From Gammaproteobacteria bacterium (GTDB lineage: Bacteria > Pseudomonadota > Gammaproteobacteria > Pseudomonadales > Azotimanducaceae): a stretch of 56,501 nt of DNA. The position numbers and the translations under genes are program-made. The stretch lies in assembly GCA_003248125.1 (NCBI GenBank), contig QJXZ01000177.1, positions 1 through 56,501 on the forward strand. Reading direction: 5' to 3'. Positions within the stretch are counted from its first letter, which is position 1. Every line of letters begins with the position of its first letter. Shown piece by piece: positions 43,954-53,286 of this stretch. The notes beneath the pieces are model-generated. The model was not told where the DNA came from. It saw nothing but the letters and a program-made list of their open reading frames with translations, and ran no database searches.

Positions 43954-44769
43954 ATGTTCACATACTTGGACCCTAGCGTTCGCAAACGTCTAATCGAGCA
44001 AGGGCGGCTGAAGCGTATCGACCTCGATGGTCGAGAGCTGGATGCCGACGCGCCGCCGCCGGTCGGCGGGCACGCCATCAACATCCTCGGCCCCATTCCC
44101 CTGCCGATCCGGCTCGGTGAACTCGAGACCACCCTAACGTGGTATGCGTGCGTGCGATCCACAGAACTTTCCAAGGTCGAAGAACTTGCCCAGGAGCTGC
44201 GCGAGCATGGCGGCCAGCGGCTGTTCTCCATGCTGGTTTCGTCGATGGCCGTGAACAGTGTCCTCATCTGTGGCCAACCCGAGTCTGCGCAATCGCCCCT
44301 GATCCGGGTTCATTCCTCGTGCCTCACTGGCGACGTATTCGGCTCTCAGCGTTGCGAGTGCGGGCCGCAGCTGGCATCCGCGCTCGCGCGCATCAATGCC
44401 GAACCGGGCGGCGGGATGCTGGTATACATGGCCGGCCACGAAGGACGCGGCATCGGTCTGTGGGCAAAGGCGGCCACGTACTTGCTACAGGACGCCGGCG
44501 AGGACACCTATGAGGCGAACCGGAGCCTCGGACTGCCGGCCGATTCGCGTGACTTCACCGACGCCGGCGCGCTGATCCGTCATTTCATCGGCAGCAGGCC
44601 CATACGCCTGCTGACCAACAATCCCAAGAAGGTCGTCGATCTCACCAGCATGGGTATCGCCGACATCACACCCGTGAAGCATGTCAGTGGCGTCGGCGCG
44701 TTCAATCGACGCTATCTCGAGGCGAAACGCGACTGGGGCCATCAGCTCACTGATCGCGATCTGGACTGA
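43954..44769 (+). CDS. ribA: GTP cyclohydrolase II-type protein
   Basis: A 271-residue protein of the GTP cyclohydrolase II family, the first step of riboflavin synthesis. The zinc ligands are C123, C134 and C136 in SSCLTGDVFGSQRCECG. The residues matching E. coli catalytic Y105, D126 and R128 are Y176, D197 and R199, all conserved. The GTP loop reads GHEGRGIGL instead of the usual RQEGRGIGL, and a 60-residue N-terminal extension is present, so it may be a separate subfamily. No 3,4-dihydroxybutanone phosphate synthase domain is fused. It overlaps the convergent peptidase by 23 bp. Confidence 0.85.
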   Translation: MFTYLDPSVRKRLIEQGRLKRIDLDGRELDADAPPPVGGHAINILGPIPLPIRLGELETTLTWYACVRSTELSKVEELAQELREHGGQRLFSMLVSSMAVNSVLICGQPESAQSPLIRVHSSCLTGDVFGSQRCECGPQLASALARINAEPGGGMLVYMAGHEGRGIGLWAKAATYLLQDAGEDTYEANRSLGLPADSRDFTDAGALIRHFIGSRPIRLLTNNPKKVVDLTSMGIADITPVKHVSGVGAFNRRYLEAKRDWGHQLTDRDLD

Positions 44770-46009
44770 CGTCACAGCGCAGCGCGGCGCGCAGCACGTT
44801 CGATGGCGTGCCTTCGATCTTCGCGACGATGCGAGCGAATCGTTCCGGCGACAGCGGATCGCGACGCACCGATACCGCGCGCATCACGTCGTCCAGGCTC
44901 TGCTCGCCGTTGGTGGCCGCGCGAATCTCGCTATCGAGGTCGATCAGCACGAGCACGGCGTGGGCCGTGTTGGGGCCCTGCGAACGATCCGTCCGCAGGC
45001 ACTTCGGCGCCGATTCGCTCCAGCCGCGCAGCTGCTCGACGGCGAGCTGCCGGCGCCGTTCGCTGATGGTGCCCGTACGGCGTGGAATTTCGAGCGCGTA
45101 ATACTCGGCAAGCCCTTCGACGATCCAATCGCCACCGTCCTTGGCCGACAGCCGGCTGCCAACGTGAGTGAGCTCGTGAACGATCGTGCTGGTGCCATTC
45201 TGGGAGATGAAGGGTCGGTCACCGTGCACGAACAAGGAGCCCGCGCCCGATAAACCACCACGCCACATCTCGCCCGCCGCGGCAACGATGAGCAATCGAT
45301 CGGGGAATTCGGGCAGGACGTCGACCAAGGCGGGCAGATTCCAGTTCAAGAAAGCAAGCAGGTCGTTGTGCCTGACCCCTTGGCCCGACGGGCCCGCAAC
45401 CATGACGTAGCGGCCGGCGATGTTCTCGCGGCGCGATGCCAGGCGCCCGGCAATCATCCAGCCGGTAGGCCGATCGAACGAGCGCTCACCATCGAATGCA
45501 ATCGGCTCATGGTGGCGACCGTAGCGCGACTGAAACAACCAACCGTTCGGTCCGGAGAATTCGAGGGTGGCACGCGATTGCGCGCCGCGTAGCGCGCGCG
45601 TGGAGACGGGTGGTATGAGCTTCTCGCCTTTGAATATCGCCCAGTCCTCGGTAATGCGCGCATCGAAGCCGCCGCCGGCGCGACGGTGATCGATGCGATG
45701 CACGTAGCGCAGCTCACCACCCCGTGCCGGCACCTGCCAGGTCACACGCCCAGCATCGACCGTTAGCTCCCCGTCGGCCCGGAAATCCTGGTATCGATCC
45801 GGATCGATCGTGAAGGTCAGGCGCTTGAGTAAACTTCGCTGCTGGTCGATGGCGATCGTGACGTGCGCCGCGCCATCGTCTGGGTCGAGCTCGATTCGAT
45901 AGGCAACATCGTAGTGCCGTATCGCGGCCACGGCGGTCGCGACGAAGCTCGTGGCGGCGAACGTCAAGAGGATCCTCGCGGCGACCCGTACTTGGCGCAG
46001 TTCAGTCAT
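44747..46009 (-). CDS. Periplasmic gluzincin metallopeptidase, M1/M61-like
   Basis: A 420-residue secreted protein with a signal peptide or membrane anchor (about 12-30, LLTFAATSFVATAVAA). The catalytic motif is HELTH with H278, E279 and H282. The third zinc ligand is probably E298 in WIVEGLAEYY, 15 residues after the second histidine; the M1 family has 18. The N-terminal half is beta-rich. It may cleave peptides in the periplasm, but the inactive possibility cannot be excluded. It lies downstream of a coiled-coil protein gene by 37 bp on the same strand. Confidence 0.8.
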   Translation of the reverse strand: MTELRQVRVAARILLTFAATSFVATAVAAIRHYDVAYRIELDPDDGAAHVTIAIDQQRSLLKRLTFTIDPDRYQDFRADGELTVDAGRVTWQVPARGGELRYVHRIDHRRAGGGFDARITEDWAIFKGEKLIPPVSTRALRGAQSRATLEFSGPNGWLFQSRYGRHHEPIAFDGERSFDRPTGWMIAGRLASRRENIAGRYVMVAGPSGQGVRHNDLLAFLNWNLPALVDVLPEFPDRLLIVAAAGEMWRGGLSGAGSLFVHGDRPFISQNGTSTIVHELTHVGSRLSAKDGGDWIVEGLAEYYALEIPRRTGTISERRRQLAVEQLRGWSESAPKCLRTDRSQGPNTAHAVLVLIDLDSEIRAATNGEQSLDDVMRAVSVRRDPLSPERFARIVAKIEGTPSNVLRAALRCDVSPDRDQ

Positions 46010-46046
46010 ACGCTCGTCCAGTGTTCGAGCGCTACAGTTTAGCTGT

Positions 46047-47018
46047 TCAGTGCGTGATCACGCCGCTACGACGCTCGATCTCGGCCCGTAGATGGGCCAC
46101 CGTGGTGCGTGCATTGGCGCATTCGAATCTCGACGCCACAAGCCTCCGGTCGCGGTCCGCCAGCTCCTCTTTGAGGCGCACGAGCTCTCGTTCGAGCTCG
46201 GAAATTCTGGTGCGTGCCACTCCAATGTCACCGCTCGACGCGGCCAACTTCTCGTTGGTCTCGCGCGCCCGCGACAGTTGGTCGTTCAAGATATCGAGCC
46301 AGCGGTCCTGGCGATCGCGTTCGCGTTCCATGAGCGCGACCCTGCGCTTTGCGTCCTCGAGCGCCGACTCGAGCTCCGCAATCCTGGTGCGCGCGACCTC
46401 GTCGGTCACGGTCTGTTCAGCTAGCGCACGGCTATGCTCTTCCAGCACCACCAACCGATGGTCCGCACCATCGGCGCTTTCACTATTGCGCGTGAGCGAG
46501 CGCAGCATGGCGACCTCGGCGCCGAGGCGAGTGATACTGCGATCACGATCGCGCAGCTGCTGATCGCGTTCCGCGAGCTGGCGCGTCAGGCCGTCCAGTT
46601 TCTGCTGCCACTCGTCCAGCTCCATCTTCAGCCGCGTGACCGCGAGCTCACGATTGCGCAAGCTGGTCTCGAGCTGTGGCACGCGCGATTTTGCCTCGTA
46701 GATCTGGCGTTTGAAGTCTTCTTCGTCACGCCGGGCACGGGCGGCCTTCAACATCGATGCCGACGCGTAGCCGATGCCTGCTGCCGCGATCAAGCCGCCG
46801 ATGCGCAGCAGAGTTTCCGTGTACGCGAACGCCGGCCGGTCGGTTTCGAAGCCATCCCCGTTCCAGTCGCCGAACCACTCGAACAGTGTGCCCGCGATCC
46901 ATTCCGACAGAAATGCATCGATTGCAGCCGCAAATAGCGGCGGCTCGGAAGGTATCGAATACCAACCGAGCACACAAAGAAGCAACAGCGCAAAGACTAT
47001 TGTCGGCATGCGCGCCAT
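46047..47018 (-). CDS. Membrane-anchored coiled-coil protein
   Basis: A 323-residue protein with an N-terminal membrane helix (about 6-25), an aromatic-rich linker with WNGDGF, a second helix (about 70-95) and a long coiled coil (about 100-315) rich in Leu, Glu and Arg, for example ELDEWQQKLDGLTRQLAERDQQ. I do not recognise a family. ATG 47018 (MARMPTIV) gives a compact start. Such proteins may act as envelope spacers or scaffolds. It sits between a hybrid kinase and the gluzincin peptidase. Confidence 0.7.
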   Translation of the reverse strand: MARMPTIVFALLLLCVLGWYSIPSEPPLFAAAIDAFLSEWIAGTLFEWFGDWNGDGFETDRPAFAYTETLLRIGGLIAAAGIGYASASMLKAARARRDEEDFKRQIYEAKSRVPQLETSLRNRELAVTRLKMELDEWQQKLDGLTRQLAERDQQLRDRDRSITRLGAEVAMLRSLTRNSESADGADHRLVVLEEHSRALAEQTVTDEVARTRIAELESALEDAKRRVALMERERDRQDRWLDILNDQLSRARETNEKLAASSGDIGVARTRISELERELVRLKEELADRDRRLVASRFECANARTTVAHLRAEIERRSGVITH

Positions 47019-47143
47019 GGATGAGTCCGTTCCCAGTCGAGCGCATTCCACTCGGATGTCGATTCTGACAAAGCGTCGACGCCAACTCCGGTACGTTGCT
47101 CTCAATTCCGGTGGCGGTTGAACCCGGATTCGTCAGACGTAGT

Positions 47144-50038
47144 TCACACCCGTCTTGCGACCGACATCACCGACCCGGGCCTACGGTGGCGGGTGTCGAT
47201 GATCGACTGGGCACGCCGCACCACCTCTTGCGTGGCGAAGGGTTTGGTCATCAACTCGGTGTCCGGCGGCAGGCGCTCACCGAGTACCTCACGTGAATAC
47301 CCCGATATGAACAGCACCGATAGATCTTGGTTGTGCGCGCGCAAAGCGATCGCCAACGTGCCGCCGTTCATGTTGGGCATGATCACGTCGGTAATCAGCA
47401 GGTCGAACGGTTCGAATGCCTTGGCGGCTCGCAGCGCTTCTTCGCCGTCGCGCGCGACCCGCACATCGAAGCCCGCACCTTTCAGGCCGCGTTCCAAGAG
47501 ATCACGGATCTGCGTTTCGTCTTCGACCAACAGAACACGGCCTCTGCCACGCACTGCGCGCGCGCCGTCCACGGCTCGCCGGGCGTCGGCCGATTGCCCG
47601 GCGCATGGCAATACGATCGAGAACGTGGCACCAACGCCGGGTGTGCTCTCGGCTTCGATCACGCCGCCCGCTTGCTCGACGATGGCATAACACGTAGCGA
47701 GTCCGAGTCCAGAACCTTGACTGACTTCCTTGGTACTGAAGAAAGGCTCGAACACCCGCGCCAACACATCCGGGCTCATGCCGATGCCCGTGTCACGCAC
47801 CACTACTCGCACGCGCTCGGCACCGTCGCGGTCGTCGTCGACGTCACCTAAGCGGTCGACCTCGATCGCGAGTCCGCCGCCATCGGGCATGGCATCGCGG
47901 CTATTGATCACCATGTTGACCAGTACTTGTTGCAGCTGCACGGGATCCATGAACACAGGATGCTCACCGTCGGCGACCCGAGTTTCGAACACGATCTGCG
48001 ATCCCACCAATCGCTTCAATAGTTGCTCGTTGTCGCGCACCACTTCTCCTGCGTCGATCACACGTGGCGCGGCAACGTCCTTGCGCGCGTAGGTCAACAG
48101 CTGTCGCGTAAGTGCTGCTGCACTCTCCGCGGCGCGCTCGATCTCGGCCAAATCCCGCTGCGCAGCGTGTTGGGCATCGAGTGATTGCGCAACCAACGAG
48201 GCGTAACCCGTGATGACCGTCAACAGGTTGTTGAAGTCATGCGCAATGCCGCCGGCCAAGCGGCCGACCGCCTCGAGCTTCTGCGACTGCCGCACGCGAA
48301 CTTCGAGTGCCTTGTGCTCGCTGACGTCTCGGATCACCGCGACGGCGTAAAGCGGCCGACCCTGCTCGTCACGGTGCAGACCGATGACGACGTGGCCCCA
48401 GAGCACCGAGCCGTCGCGACGGATGTAGCGCTTCTCCCATTGCATGGCCTGTTCGCGACCCTCGAAGATCCTGCGCATGCGCTCGAGATCACGTTCGCGA
48501 TCGTCGGGATGCGTGTGATCCATCACTGGCGAGCCGATCAGGTCGTCGCGAGTTCGGCCCAACATCGTGGCGATACGCTGGTTGGCGAAGGTAACGATTC
48601 CGTCGGGGCCGGCGTGCATGATGCCGAGACCTGCCAACTCGAACGTCAGGCGAAACCGCTCTTCGCTTTCCTCCAGCTCCGCGCGCGTCTGGTCGCGATT
48701 GGCGATGTGATCGGCGAGCGCGCGCTGCATGGCGTTCAGACCGTCGCGGAGCTCCTCCACTTCGATGAGCGCCGATGCATCGGCCGGCTCGGGCTCGAGT
48801 TGCAACCGACCGATGCGCCGACCCTGCTCGATGATCTCGCCGATCGGCCGCGAGACGCTGCGCGCAATGACACTCGCGAGCGGAATAGCGAAAACCAACG
48901 CGATCAGCGCCACCCACAAAATGAACATCGGCTCGAAGCCCGCAAGCGCGCGCAGGTCGCGGTCTGCCACGACCACGCCAACCCACAAGCGCGTATCGGC
49001 ATCGAGACCGTACGGTGCCGAGCTGCCCCACCAACGCTCGCCGTCTGCGACGAATGCAACGGGTTCGGCCGCCGGCGCGTCGCGACGGCCGCGCCACTGG
49101 CTCGCGAATGCGGCCAGCGCTGAATCGCCGATCGCCTCGAGCGGCCGCATGAGGGCCGAACGCCGAACCGCTTCGGAGTCGAATTGGGGCTCATCGGGCA
49201 AGCCGAGCACCTCCCCGGTATCGGTGGTGATGAACACCTTGGCCGACCGGGTCGGATGTCGCGCGCGAGTGAAGGCGGTCAGATCGTCGAGTAGAACATC
49301 GAATGCCGTGATCACGACTTCCCCGCCTGGCGTGCGCGCTGCGCCGCAAGCGGAGATACCAAGGCTCTTGGTGGTGAAAAGGGTGTAGACATCCGTCCAT
49401 GCGACCTGGCTTTCGGGCACCACACCATTGCCGGCGGCATCCACTCGTTCGAGCTGCTTGAGCGCCTCGCGATGCCACGCATGTTCACTCGGCTCGTAGC
49501 CCGGCAAATCGACATCGAAGCGGCGCAGCGCTTGGCTGCCGTCGGCGCTCCAGATCTGCCAGTGACTGGTATCGCCCCAACGCCGACGGTCGAACTCGCG
49601 AGTCACGAATAGCGATCCGGATCGCGGGATTGCGGGCAGGTCGTGTTGTCGCGACAACAGAGGAGATTGCATCACACCCGTGCTGTAGCGCGCGAGCAGC
49701 CACTGATAGCCTGCCGGGTTGCCGAACATGAGCGATCCGACCAATGGCACTTCGCGCAGCCATGGCCACAAGATCGTCTTTTGCCGCTGCGGCGCAGCTA
49801 AATCCACATCGCCCGCACGAATCCTCGCGAGTGTGATCGAGACCGCGCGTGTCACCGGCTGGAACACAATCTTCAGCTCGTTTTCCACACGCTGTTGCTG
49901 CGCGTGGATGACCTCGCGCGACAAGCCTTCGGCGAGTTGCGTCGACTCGCGGTACGAGAGCCATGCGAGCGTGCCTGCGAGCACGGCGATCAGGCCAGTG
50001 AAGGCGAGCAATAGCGCACGCTGGATGGAGATTCGCAT
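47144..50038 (-). CDS. Hybrid sensor histidine kinase with periplasmic sensor, HAMP, PAS and receiver
   Basis: A 964-residue hybrid kinase. An N-terminal membrane helix (about 10-28), a large periplasmic sensor (about 30-385, probably dCache-like), a second helix, HAMP (about 400-450), PAS (about 460-590), HisKA with GGIAHDFNNLLT, an HATPase ending GSGLGLATCYA and a C-terminal receiver (about 835-950) with the phospho-Asp in LLITDVIMPNMNG and the conserved Lys in ELMTKPF. GGAGG lies 6 nt before ATG 50038. The receiver shows that signal leaves through a phosphorelay; the ligand and partner are unknown. Confidence 0.9.
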   Translation of the reverse strand: MRISIQRALLLAFTGLIAVLAGTLAWLSYRESTQLAEGLSREVIHAQQQRVENELKIVFQPVTRAVSITLARIRAGDVDLAAPQRQKTILWPWLREVPLVGSLMFGNPAGYQWLLARYSTGVMQSPLLSRQHDLPAIPRSGSLFVTREFDRRRWGDTSHWQIWSADGSQALRRFDVDLPGYEPSEHAWHREALKQLERVDAAGNGVVPESQVAWTDVYTLFTTKSLGISACGAARTPGGEVVITAFDVLLDDLTAFTRARHPTRSAKVFITTDTGEVLGLPDEPQFDSEAVRRSALMRPLEAIGDSALAAFASQWRGRRDAPAAEPVAFVADGERWWGSSAPYGLDADTRLWVGVVVADRDLRALAGFEPMFILWVALIALVFAIPLASVIARSVSRPIGEIIEQGRRIGRLQLEPEPADASALIEVEELRDGLNAMQRALADHIANRDQTRAELEESEERFRLTFELAGLGIMHAGPDGIVTFANQRIATMLGRTRDDLIGSPVMDHTHPDDRERDLERMRRIFEGREQAMQWEKRYIRRDGSVLWGHVVIGLHRDEQGRPLYAVAVIRDVSEHKALEVRVRQSQKLEAVGRLAGGIAHDFNNLLTVITGYASLVAQSLDAQHAAQRDLAEIERAAESAAALTRQLLTYARKDVAAPRVIDAGEVVRDNEQLLKRLVGSQIVFETRVADGEHPVFMDPVQLQQVLVNMVINSRDAMPDGGGLAIEVDRLGDVDDDRDGAERVRVVVRDTGIGMSPDVLARVFEPFFSTKEVSQGSGLGLATCYAIVEQAGGVIEAESTPGVGATFSIVLPCAGQSADARRAVDGARAVRGRGRVLLVEDETQIRDLLERGLKGAGFDVRVARDGEEALRAAKAFEPFDLLITDVIMPNMNGGTLAIALRAHNQDLSVLFISGYSREVLGERLPPDTELMTKPFATQEVVRRAQSIIDTRHRRPGSVMSVARRV

Positions 50039-50090
50039 CAGCAACCTCCGTGCCTGCGCAGCCGCCACGAACCCGACAGGCGGCGTCCGT

Positions 50091-51197
50091 TCACGACAGC
50101 GAAAACACGTGCGCGGCATTGTCGCCGAGCACCGCACGCTGCTGTGATTCGCTCAGCCTGGCAACCGATGCTCGAATCAAACGTGGCGCATCCAAAGTGG
50201 AATCGATGTGTGGGAAGTCGCTGCCCCATAGGATGCGGTCTTCACCGACCAATTGGAGCATTGCGGCGATCGTGCGCTCTTCCGGCTCGGCAACGAAGTA
50301 GCAATTGCGACGAACATAATCGCTGGGCTTTCTCGCGAGATTCGAAAATGCGGAGAAGTGTCGATGTTTCTCGTCGAGTCGATCCATGAGATACGCGGCG
50401 AAGCCGCATCCCGCCTCGACCGCGACCATTTTGAGCCGCGGAAATCGGTCGAATACACCGTCGAGCACGATGCTCGATAATGCTGGGATGAGCTGGCCAG
50501 TGGCGCCGAGGCCAAAGCCGAACGTCGGGCCGGGGGTAGTCGCCTGCCAGGACGGGAACGGCACGGCAGCACCGCCGAAGCGTACGATGACGTGTAGGCA
50601 AGCTGGCACGTCGGCTGCCTCGCAACGCCGCCATAGGCCGTCGAAGCGCGCACTACCCGGCCGTGCGCCGGCCACCGTCTCGGGTGGCACGAACAAGCCC
50701 TTGAATCCCGCAGCGAGGCACCGGTCGAGTTCCGCCTCGGCGGCTTGCGGATCGTGCCAATTGACCACCGCGATCGGCGCGACGCGAGCGCAAATCGGGG
50801 CCGCGAAGTCCATCTGCCAGCTGTTGTACGCGCGGCAGTACGCATTGGCGAGCGCCGTGTCCTCGACGGGGAAAGGCAGGATGCCGATGGTCGGAAACAG
50901 CACCGCTACGTCCACTCCCCACTCGTCCATCATCGCGACCCTTGCTTGCGGGTCATAGCTCGCTGGCGGACATCCATCGAGGTAGGTGAACTTACCCGCG
51001 AATACGTCGGCGCGGTCGAGGTGCACGCCGCCCAAGCCGGCCAACCGTTCGGAGAGCACGACTTGCTCGCCGATCACCAGTTGTTCCACGCCATCAGTGG
51101 TCTCTATGCGGATGGCGTGATCGCGAAATTGTGGTTCGAGGTAGCGCTGCCACAAGTCGGGCGGCTCCATCACGTGCGCATCACAGTCGACGATCAT
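50091..51197 (-). CDS. Amidohydrolase-2 family metal-dependent hydrolase
   Basis: A 368-residue protein of the amidohydrolase-2 (ACMSD-like) family. It opens with IVDCDAHVMEPPDLW, the metal-binding D-x-H end, has a conserved HDP and SDFPHIDSTLDA near the C-terminus, all consistent with a TIM-barrel hydrolase or decarboxylase. The substrate is likely an aromatic or acidic compound, but cannot be named. It is 53 bp upstream of the hybrid kinase on the same strand. The gene at 21439-22689, a flavin monooxygenase, could feed the same type of pathway, though they are far apart. Confidence 0.87.
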   Translation of the reverse strand: MIVDCDAHVMEPPDLWQRYLEPQFRDHAIRIETTDGVEQLVIGEQVVLSERLAGLGGVHLDRADVFAGKFTYLDGCPPASYDPQARVAMMDEWGVDVAVLFPTIGILPFPVEDTALANAYCRAYNSWQMDFAAPICARVAPIAVVNWHDPQAAEAELDRCLAAGFKGLFVPPETVAGARPGSARFDGLWRRCEAADVPACLHVIVRFGGAAVPFPSWQATTPGPTFGFGLGATGQLIPALSSIVLDGVFDRFPRLKMVAVEAGCGFAAYLMDRLDEKHRHFSAFSNLARKPSDYVRRNCYFVAEPEERTIAAMLQLVGEDRILWGSDFPHIDSTLDAPRLIRASVARLSESQQRAVLGDNAAHVFSLS

Positions 51198-51287
51198 CAG
51201 TTCGTCCCGTCACGACCGCATAGATTCTAACCCGCAGTCGAGCGTGACAGGCGCACCACGCCTAGCTATCCGCGGTCTCGCGCGGGA

Positions 51288-52133
51288 TCAGCTTATCAGG
51301 GCGCCACGGCGGATCTTCTCAACCGAGTTGTCGTTGTAGACAAGCCACAGGCAGAGTCGGTTGAACCACTGCACGTAGAACGGCATCGGGCGACGCATGT
51401 CGAGCCACAGTACGACGCGCACGTCATCGGATTCGTTGGCCGCTTCGTGCAGGTAGTTGTCGTCAAAAATGATGCCTTCACCGTTCTTCCAATAGTAGGT
51501 CTCGCCGTTGGCAACCAACGCCTTGTCTTGGCGTGCGTTTTCCTCGGCATTGCCGTTGACGCGAATCCAGCACTTCTTGTTGACGTTGTTCTCCGGAATA
51601 ATCACGCCCAGGTGGTAGCGCAGGAACCCCTTGTAGTAGCCCCAATGCGGCGTGATTTCCTGGTGCGGATCGAGAACCGAGAAGAAGGCCGTATAGAGTC
51701 CAGGGATACGCTTCAACAGCGCGGTGGTTTTGGGTGCTCGCGCGCAGTTTTCCTCGATGAAGTCGCCGGACTTGAACATAAACGCCTTCCACTTCGCGAG
51801 GTGGATGCCACCCTCGGTGTAGCCGGCGCCCAACGCACGCACGTCGGTGAGACGGTCCTTCATATCGAGCAGCTTCAAGCACTCCTCGCGGACGTCCGCA
51901 TACCCCCGCTCGAGGATGCGCAATGCCGGGTAGTCGCTGTGATAGTCGTGATTGAAGGCCGGCGTGCGACGCATTAGGCCTTTGTCCTCGAACCAAGAGA
52001 ACACGTCGTTCACGGTTTTGGTGAACAGTTTTTTCTTCTTCTTGCTCGGCAGTGATTCGAAGCGACGTTTTGCGTACGCGCCGAAGCCGACGAGAGCGAC
52101 GACGACTAAAAGCGTTATGGTCAGAGCGTCCAT
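51288..52133 (-). CDS. lpxO: LpxO-like aspartyl/asparaginyl beta-hydroxylase family protein
   Basis: A 281-residue Fe(II)/2-oxoglutarate enzyme with one N-terminal membrane helix (about 3-20). The iron ligands are probably H in TPHWGYYKGFLRYHLG and H in DDNYLHEAAN, followed by RVVLWLDMRRP for oxoglutarate. Size, anchor and motif fit LpxO, which adds a 2-hydroxyl to a lipid A acyl chain at the inner membrane. Other family members hydroxylate peptides, so lipid A remains an inference. It lies 90 bp downstream of an acyltransferase of the lipid A type on the same strand, which supports it. Confidence 0.85.
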   Translation of the reverse strand: MDALTITLLVVVALVGFGAYAKRRFESLPSKKKKKLFTKTVNDVFSWFEDKGLMRRTPAFNHDYHSDYPALRILERGYADVREECLKLLDMKDRLTDVRALGAGYTEGGIHLAKWKAFMFKSGDFIEENCARAPKTTALLKRIPGLYTAFFSVLDPHQEITPHWGYYKGFLRYHLGVIIPENNVNKKCWIRVNGNAEENARQDKALVANGETYYWKNGEGIIFDDNYLHEAANESDDVRVVLWLDMRRPMPFYVQWFNRLCLWLVYNDNSVEKIRRGALIS

Positions 52134-52223
52134 GGCATCCTCGAGGGGTTGCGCGCGCGCAATTCTAGCGGAAGCCACGGGTAAGCGAAGCCGGTCGTGT
52201 CGTTCACCGTTACGTAGATATCC

Positions 52224-53168
52224 CTACGTCGATACGTAGTGCGTCTTGGACCAGCGTTTGTTGGTCGCCAGCCACTCTTCTGGGTGGGCCGTGATGAAGG
52301 ATTCGATCGCCCCCATCATCGCCCGGGTGCGCCAGAAAATACTCGCTTCTTCGTCTAGTTCACCGGGCGGCGATGGCAGCGGCGGCAGCACTGTGAAGTG
52401 GTAGCGCGCATCGCCCGTGCGTGTCGTGACGATCGGGACAAGATCGCATTGGTAGCGTGCTGCCAGGCGCGCCGGCGTCGGACTTGCCAGCATAGGCACA
52501 CCGAAGAACGGCACCTCGATGCCGTCATCGACTTTGAGATCGACCAACAGCCCCATGCTGCCATTGTCCTGCAGGTGCTTGAACAGCCGCCGCATGGAGC
52601 CGTCGCGCGGCAACATCTCGCAGCCAAGTTGCAGGCGGGCACGATTCATGAGGCGATCGAGATGGCCGTTCTGCAGTGGCGCATACAGCGCCATCACGGG
52701 TACGCCCTCGCGCGCGAGCGCGATGCCCATGATCTCCCAATTCGAAACATGCGCCCCGAAAAAGATCGCCCGCCGCTCTCGCCGGCGGTAAGTATCGAGC
52801 CCACACTGGTCCGTGATCTCGACGCGGCCGCTCGAACGCGAACCAATCACTGCCAAATGCGGGTACTCACCGAACACCGCACCGACGTTTCCCCAAACGG
52901 CGTCAGCCACGCGCTCGATCTCGTCTACCGGCCGCTGGGGCAATGCAATCGCCAGGTTGGTCTTGAGAATAGCTGCCTTCGGCGATCGCCTTCCCAACAC
53001 CGACACGATGCGACGTCCGAGTCGCGACGCCCGCTCCGGCGAGAGTGCCTTGAAGGCATACCAACACAGATAGACGAACGCCGCCTCGAAGGCGAACAGC
53101 AGGGTACGCAGCCAGCGGAATCGTTGTGCCGCGTCATCGAGTGCGCTCGCGAGTATGAGCCGTGCCAT
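52224..53168 (-). CDS. lpxL: LpxL/LpxM-type lysophospholipid acyltransferase
   Basis: A 314-residue membrane-bound acyltransferase of the HtrB/LpxL family. A hydrophobic N-terminal region (about 20-45) is followed by the HX4E catalytic motif in HVSNWE and the segment DLKVDDGIEVPFFG. These enzymes add a secondary acyl chain to lipid A (Kdo2-lipid IVA) at the inner membrane. The C-terminal NKRWSKTHYVST matches the family pattern. The start is ATG 53168. Which LpxL, LpxM or LpxP type it represents is not clear. Confidence 0.9.
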   Translation of the reverse strand: MARLILASALDDAAQRFRWLRTLLFAFEAAFVYLCWYAFKALSPERASRLGRRIVSVLGRRSPKAAILKTNLAIALPQRPVDEIERVADAVWGNVGAVFGEYPHLAVIGSRSSGRVEITDQCGLDTYRRRERRAIFFGAHVSNWEIMGIALAREGVPVMALYAPLQNGHLDRLMNRARLQLGCEMLPRDGSMRRLFKHLQDNGSMGLLVDLKVDDGIEVPFFGVPMLASPTPARLAARYQCDLVPIVTTRTGDARYHFTVLPPLPSPPGELDEEASIFWRTRAMMGAIESFITAHPEEWLATNKRWSKTHYVST

Positions 53169-53286
53169 CGAGATCTCGCTACGAGAGCCGGCGATACTCT
53201 TAACTCGGGGATACGATTGCAAGGCCGGCTTCTGTGCAGCACGCCGATTGCATCACGGTGGCCAAGGACACCATCGCAGTGACCGA

